Positions 45,101-47,876 of a stretch of 47,876 nt of DNA are shown piece by piece. The stretch is from Candidatus Omnitrophota bacterium. Its GTDB lineage: Bacteria > Omnitrophota > Gorgyraeia > Zapsychrales > Zapsychraceae. Positions within the stretch are counted from its first letter, which is position 1, and each line of letters opens with the position of its first letter. Position numbers and translations under genes: made by a program. The stretch lies in assembly GCA_015233405.1 (NCBI GenBank), contig JADFXT010000016.1, positions 1-47,876 on the forward strand, given 5' to 3'. Under the pieces are notes generated by a model. It searched no databases and was not told where the DNA came from. It saw only the letters and a program-made list of their open reading frames with translations.

Positions 45101-47876
45101 CCGCGACCTTAACGACTAAACCGTTAGAATAAATCTTAAGTGAAATATTCTCAAGAACCGGGCGGCCATTTTCCGTCGGGAAAAGATGAGCCATTTCATT
45201 GTAACCGGTTAAATCAAAAAGCCCTTTGTCAAAAGCACTTTCAATTTTGACTTTGCCTCTAAAAATAGGATTTAATATTTTGACTTTCCCTAGAATCGTG
45301 AGCGATTTTAAATCTTTCATACCAATGCGCTTGCCGAAAGCATTAATATAATTCTGCTGTTCACTCCAGAACCCTTCCTTATCATCCAAAGTGATTTCCG
45401 GCGGAACCGCGTTAGGCTTAGAATCCCGCAACACCCATTGCTTGGCATCAAAAGTATAATAATCACTTTGCTGAAGCAGAATGTCATAATTCTTTTTGAC
45501 GGGCGTAAAAAATTCCGTACGTGGAATGCTGACAAAATACAAGAGTCGGTCTAAACGGTCTTTTCCTTTAAGCCCCAGCTCATCACTGACTTCTTCTAAA
45601 ATAGCTTTTGCCTTCGGCTCAGTCAAAAAGAACTGGTTTAAATTATGCATATTCGTTCCGATAGCCCCATCGATAGGAACATATTCCTCTTTATCTGTGT
45701 CAAAGCCCTTCTGAAGCTTCTTTTCGATATAAACTGAAGAGATAACTTCCTTCAACTTTTCTTCTCCAAAATCACGCACCAACTTAACAAAAATTTTGTG
45801 CAAAAGTGACGTGTTGATATAAAAGATATTCGTATTAAACGGCTGATTGCCTTCCTTTTGGCCGCCCTGAATGAAATCTTTCTCTTGATCGACGGCTTTA
45901 GCGTCGGCAACTTCCATCTGCGCAGGGACAGGGACTTGGACGATTTTACCGTCTATTACGACGTCCACCATACGGACTCCGTCCTTGCCGCCCTTATTAT
46001 CAATGGGCGTCGCCACTGTCGTAAGTTTAATGATAGGTAAATTCCTGCGGACCATGGCGCCGGCGATCACATCACTGACGCGGCTGTTGATATTATCCCC
46101 GTTATAAAAAACACGGATGTGTGTTTGCCCTTCAGGGATTTGAGCTGTGTAAGCATCCCATAAAAATAAATACCCCCAATAACCGTGCCCGCCGGGCTGA
46201 CGGTAACGGAACATCGGAGTATCGCTCTTTAAAGCCAAACTTTTTAAATCTTTATTGACCCACGGAAGGTCGGCTTGTTCCCGGTAAGGAAGAATCTCCA
46301 CTCCGGCGGCTTCAAACATTTGGCGATAAGTCCTTTTGACGATTCTGTCGGCATCAAGGCGGTCTAAGAGATATTCTTGATTAAACAACTTCTCATAAGA
46401 TTTTTTGGATTGCCAATTGACCAACGGCTGAAGCTCGACTCCAGCGAATATTTTCTCTTTTAAAATCTCAATCAATTGAAGGAATTTCGCCTCTGCGATA
46501 GAGACAAAAACTTTTCCTTTCTTCGACGGATTCTTAATGCCCAATGACGCGACAGAAATTTCATAACCCAAATCCGTTCCTTTTGCGCCGCGAACAACTG
46601 TTATCTCTTTGTCGGCATAGCGAATAACATATCCGGTTTTCTTATCCGTGGCAGGGTCTATATATTCCTCGACCGTGATTTTTTCTCCCTTGGCGTCTTC
46701 TTTAGCTTGGGCTAAAATCATTTCTTTTAAAAACTCAATACGATCTAAACTTTCTCCAATTCCGCCGTCCATGGAATTTAAGGTCATATAAGCCTTCTTC
46801 GCGGCTTCGGCATTTTGAGGATCCTTTACCAAATCCTCATAAGACTCTTCTCCAAGCCAATTCTTTCTCTGTGTTTCATCTAAATCTGTGGCAAGAATGA
46901 AATTCTGGTCAGCCGGATGGTCATTGACATGCTTTTTGTAATCTAAAATGATTTTTATCGGTTGATTGGATTTATTATCTGTGTTGCCATATCTACGGGC
47001 AAACGCTTGTTTCCACATCTGGCCCAAATAATCCAAATCCGTATCTTTCAAATCAGGATAAAGTTTCTTGGCCTGCGCAAACTGTTCCTTCATTTCCGCA
47101 TCGGTCAGCATGGCGTGGTCGACGGGCTTTTTATTATCCGTCACAAGCGCGGAGTCAGAATAGTCTTCGGGAAGCATCTCCCAAGATCCGCCCTCTATCG
47201 GCGTTCCTGCTGGAATAACTGACCCTATTGAATAATTTTGTTTCCAAATATACCCGTCAACAACTTCTCCATCATAATCACCATCTCTTGAAGGCGCGCT
47301 ACTCATCATCGCCTTATCCTTCTTTCCCGCGATGTTGACCGACATATTGAAATCCTGCCCGACGATGGAACGTGCGATTTCTTTGGCGCTGGCGGTTTTC
47401 ATGGCCAAGTCAGCATCTTTAAACCCACCGGAGAAATATTTCTTAGGCATAATTTGCTGGGTCTTAGGGTCATACTCTTCCTTCATATAGTTATAGACAC
47501 CCTTTTTATAGGCTTCCATGTACTGCGTATAAATTTCTTCTTTGGCTTTCGGATTATTTTCATCAATGCCTGCGACTTTATTTTTATTGATATACGACGA
47601 GGAAAGGATGCTATTGCGGACTTTCTCTTTATACCACTTAGCTAAGATGAGCGAATGATAGATCTGGCGAAGTGGAGCGAAATTCTTGCCGGTGTTCACT
47701 TCCTTCTCAATGGCGGGAAGGATTATTTCTTTGATGATAGAAGAAAGTTTGTCATTCCCGCGAAGGCGGGAATCCAGTAACCCGTTTTTAGACCCTGGAT
47801 CCCGGGTCTGCGCCCGGGATGACAAAGAAGAAAAAGCGGGATGACTAGAAGCAGCTTGACTGGAAGTAGATTGATT
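42192..47876 (-). CDS. giant modular protein with DxAM motifs, partial (5' end outside window)
   Basis: The frame is open to the window edge; at least 1894 residues are visible. Residues below are numbered from a TTG at 47825. Order: a repeat-encoded segment (1-25); a helical domain to about 165; a UDP-sugar pyrophosphorylase-like domain (about 380-880); a nucleoside diphosphate kinase domain (about 927-1058, with NRIHGSDS and His1039); GH-x-x-x-D-x-G-x-D-x-x-x-WV-x-DP-x-x-Y repeats (about 1278-1345); two homologous roughly 100-aa helical modules (about 1369-1480 and 1494-1600); and a C-terminal GGIDMNN domain (about 1800-1850). Motifs DKAMM, DSALV, DHAML, DKAMM, TKAMS, DKAMM, DQAMM, DKAMI and DHALV are at 170, 224, 236, 1064, 1220, 1360, 1485, 1693 and 1788. 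I associate this style with Omnitrophota giant proteins; the overall role is unknown. Confidence 0.92.
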   Translation of the reverse strand, partial: NQSTSSQAASSHPAFSSLSSRAQTRDPGSKNGLLDSRLRGNDKLSSIIKEIILPAIEKEVNTGKNFAPLRQIYHSLILAKWYKEKVRNSILSSSYINKNKVAGIDENNPKAKEEIYTQYMEAYKKGVYNYMKEEYDPKTQQIMPKKYFSGGFKDADLAMKTASAKEIARSIVGQDFNMSVNIAGKKDKAMMSSAPSRDGDYDGEVVDGYIWKQNYSIGSVIPAGTPIEGGSWEMLPEDYSDSALVTDNKKPVDHAMLTDAEMKEQFAQAKKLYPDLKDTDLDYLGQMWKQAFARRYGNTDNKSNQPIKIILDYKKHVNDHPADQNFILATDLDETQRKNWLGEESYEDLVKDPQNAEAAKKAYMTLNSMDGGIGESLDRIEFLKEMILAQAKEDAKGEKITVEEYIDPATDKKTGYVIRYADKEITVVRGAKGTDLGYEISVASLGIKNPSKKGKVFVSIAEAKFLQLIEILKEKIFAGVELQPLVNWQSKKSYEKLFNQEYLLDRLDADRIVKRTYRQMFEAAGVEILPYREQADLPWVNKDLKSLALKSDTPMFRYRQPGGHGYWGYLFLWDAYTAQIPEGQTHIRVFYNGDNINSRVSDVIAGAMVRRNLPIIKLTTVATPIDNKGGKDGVRMVDVVIDGKIVQVPVPAQMEVADAKAVDQEKDFIQGGQKEGNQPFNTNIFYINTSLLHKIFVKLVRDFGEEKLKEVISSVYIEKKLQKGFDTDKEEYVPIDGAIGTNMHNLNQFFLTEPKAKAILEEVSDELGLKGKDRLDRLLYFVSIPRTEFFTPVKKNYDILLQQSDYYTFDAKQWVLRDSKPNAVPPEITLDDKEGFWSEQQNYINAFGKRIGMKDLKSLTILGKVKILNPIFRGKVKIESAFDKGLFDLTGYNEMAHLFPTENGRPVLENISLKIYSNGLVVKVADVNNKDFRTAFLDGILKGNNTYAMLKPDAVKAYQEAIMSYLSEKKLNGEDIKVSMGPQITLTREQAAEFYSSKKGKDFYETLLDYVTSGPVIPLFIETKSPKAVEEIRAIVEQIREHFKGEDSNLTVNRIHGSDSPANAAEETSNIFKYYDAAKTDKAMMASEQAEAYFAKSSVRSVLWDIVHKYIYIPYDSTSADSYFERYEEEHPLVDGTNASLQDESAHIDSAWAGYRLAAEDAKFEEMIETGKTLFEGKEVRLLSTDKKDLTEYYIDLGIAEWYKLPYTLEKESNAATGNNTAKRVDATKENKTAPETKAMSVEDEIRTKLREKGVSSNFDSLFREALEIYRSGYDFEVRYSAPTTSREWVEATTGHLEHDLGTDQPTWVEDPVEYKYVPDSGHIGYDIGQDAQVWVDDPAHYERVQGMPGHFEKVEVPGSWYVVKGEKLPDNAPKLDKAMMAISPITNWYINHKLTDAAHPKVQLSAIKLLSFFYKNNPRLQEKIKQGFFDHLIGKDGSTVQSRQAVRDALAALNVPSSEMRMANSRVIQYSNDAEAMKEAFDQLRNLQAWDNFESQGAPADQAMMTFPGSSAWFMKRLNSINVDVQTQAVNVLARRYLKAKSFVKQDQIKEALFSHLRRLESTPQSRKAVRAKLAALNISKKERIKAEVDVIKSSSNARLIEEAVEALKAVDDSIAKMYQQVSEKLSKSAGLFANTSTETSELLPFALSLRIEGYDFDLVSVEDIAKGLADIVKMDGLEDSIFPTGKVTVTGYTIAQGNKISESLIGTDKAMISEDEARSLIESKLDSQYHYLISSENISDVQRIRDSGHYPSHDFEVIYHPGTPEMEEVLAWVGGTQVPYGSQPTGKRISEYLEIINSQTSVDHALVTKKPDEVGGIDMNNINLKGDGKGKFTFQFDPKVMEQFKDVPVDNLSPVIINIVPLPSIFPLLGLAEPGKENLEKKVELSPMDKVG
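42275..42464 (-). other. C-terminal DHALV-GGID domain of the giant protein
   Basis: This covers residues about 1788-1850: DHALVTKKPDEVGGIDMNN, then KFTFQFDPKVMEQFKD, then LSPVIINIVPLPSIFPLLGL. I recall C-terminal GGID-x-(L/M)-(N/S)..FDP-x-M-x-x-F..PVII-x-I-x-P domains with a preceding D-x-A-(M/L) motif ending other Omnitrophota proteins. It may be a sorting or attachment domain, by analogy only. Confidence 0.6.
44652..45047 (-). other. nucleoside diphosphate kinase domain inside the giant protein
   Basis: YAMLKPDAVKAYQEAIMSYL matches the N-terminal KPD-x-V strand and helix of NDPK; QITLTREQAAEFYSSKKGKDFYETLLDYVTSGPV matches the LT-x-x-x-A-x-x-x-Y..F..L..Y-x-x-SGPV block; and NRIHGSDSPANA carries the phosphorylated histidine (residue 1039) and the downstream serine and aspartate. 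The spacing between blocks is that of free NDPK, with a modest extra stretch before NRIHG. Confidence 0.85.
45186..46688 (-). other. UDP-sugar pyrophosphorylase-like domain inside the giant protein
   Basis: RYRQPGGHGYWGYLFL, HIRVFYNGDNINSRVSDVIAG, RRNLPIIKLTTVATP, FNTNIFYIN and RTEFFTPVKKNYDILLQQSDYYTFD follow the order of the UDPGP family (uridine-binding loop, NxD motif, F-N-T-N strand, P-V-K-x-x-x-D-L segment). The usual N-terminal L-x-GG-x-GT-x-x-G signature is only RGAKGTDLG here, so activity is doubtful. The likeness is from motif order, without a score. Confidence 0.65.
47751..47823. repeat. GTCATTCCCG repeat element translated within the giant ORF
   Basis: GTCATTCCCGCGAAGGCGGGAATCCAG at the left end and CCCGGGATGAC at the right, with the family's inner arms. 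It lies in phase within the open frame, giving the peptide SSRAQTRDPGSKN followed by GLLDSRLRGNDK. The frame is open on both sides of it. Confidence 0.85.

Noticed and set aside
1-47876. tRNA or rRNA genes, integrases, phage or plasmid origin signals
   Set aside because: None was recognised on either strand; the only mobile-looking sequences are the short non-coding repeats.

Overview
The window looks like chromosomal DNA of an uncultivated bacterium of the Omnitrophota (Omnitrophica, OP3) type. The grounds are protein style, not a database match: two secreted proteins begin with the signal peptide plus GQVSLTTYYPAPFANYSQIRLVP-type module I associate with this phylum, and the window ends in a giant modular protein carrying repeated DKAMM-like motifs and a C-terminal GGID domain. 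All confident protein genes except rpmB lie on the minus strand, so the window is best read from right to left.

Right end (about 47.9-39 kb): a giant ORF, open at the window edge, with a degenerate UDP-sugar pyrophosphorylase-like domain, an embedded nucleoside diphosphate kinase domain, duplicated helical modules and nine DxAM-type motifs. It is followed by a repeat-rich tract, a radical SAM/B12-type protein, another repeat cluster, then yraN, a short fchA-like cyclohydrolase/cyclodeaminase gene and a folD whose catalytic residues are replaced. A 50-bp tandem array, a flavoprotein and a TPR protein come next.

Middle (35-15 kb): a dense housekeeping run polA, glgA, coaE, rho, rpmE, prfA, prmC, murA, trpG, trpD, trpC, trpF. 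It is interrupted by a promoter, a GEMM-I (cyclic di-GMP-I type) riboswitch-like RNA and a strong intrinsic terminator. Beyond these lies a tightly packed unit: zinc-ribbon protein, M20 peptidase, DUF3108-like protein, trpB, trpA, a polytopic membrane protein and an M16 peptidase. The tryptophan pathway is therefore split in two by a putative second-messenger switch, and trpE is not in the window. Then follow a small 56-aa gene with a good promoter, rsfS (apparently starting at ATT), argS and recJ.

Left end (11-0 kb): rpmB on the plus strand with a near-consensus promoter, divergent from an M3 oligopeptidase; a duplicated-domain secreted protein, a Nudix hydrolase, class II aldolase (fba), two paralogous secreted fibre-like proteins, a secreted protein of unknown function, a small hypothetical protein and gpmI.

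Intergenic DNA is unusually rich in short palindromic repeats of at least five families. One 20-bp hairpin sequence is nested precisely inside members of three other families, and the array near 37.3-37.6 kb shares with 41.7 kb a hairpin whose 4-bp stem changes in a compensated way. These, the giant protein, the riboswitch and the folD/fchA pair are the main points of interest.
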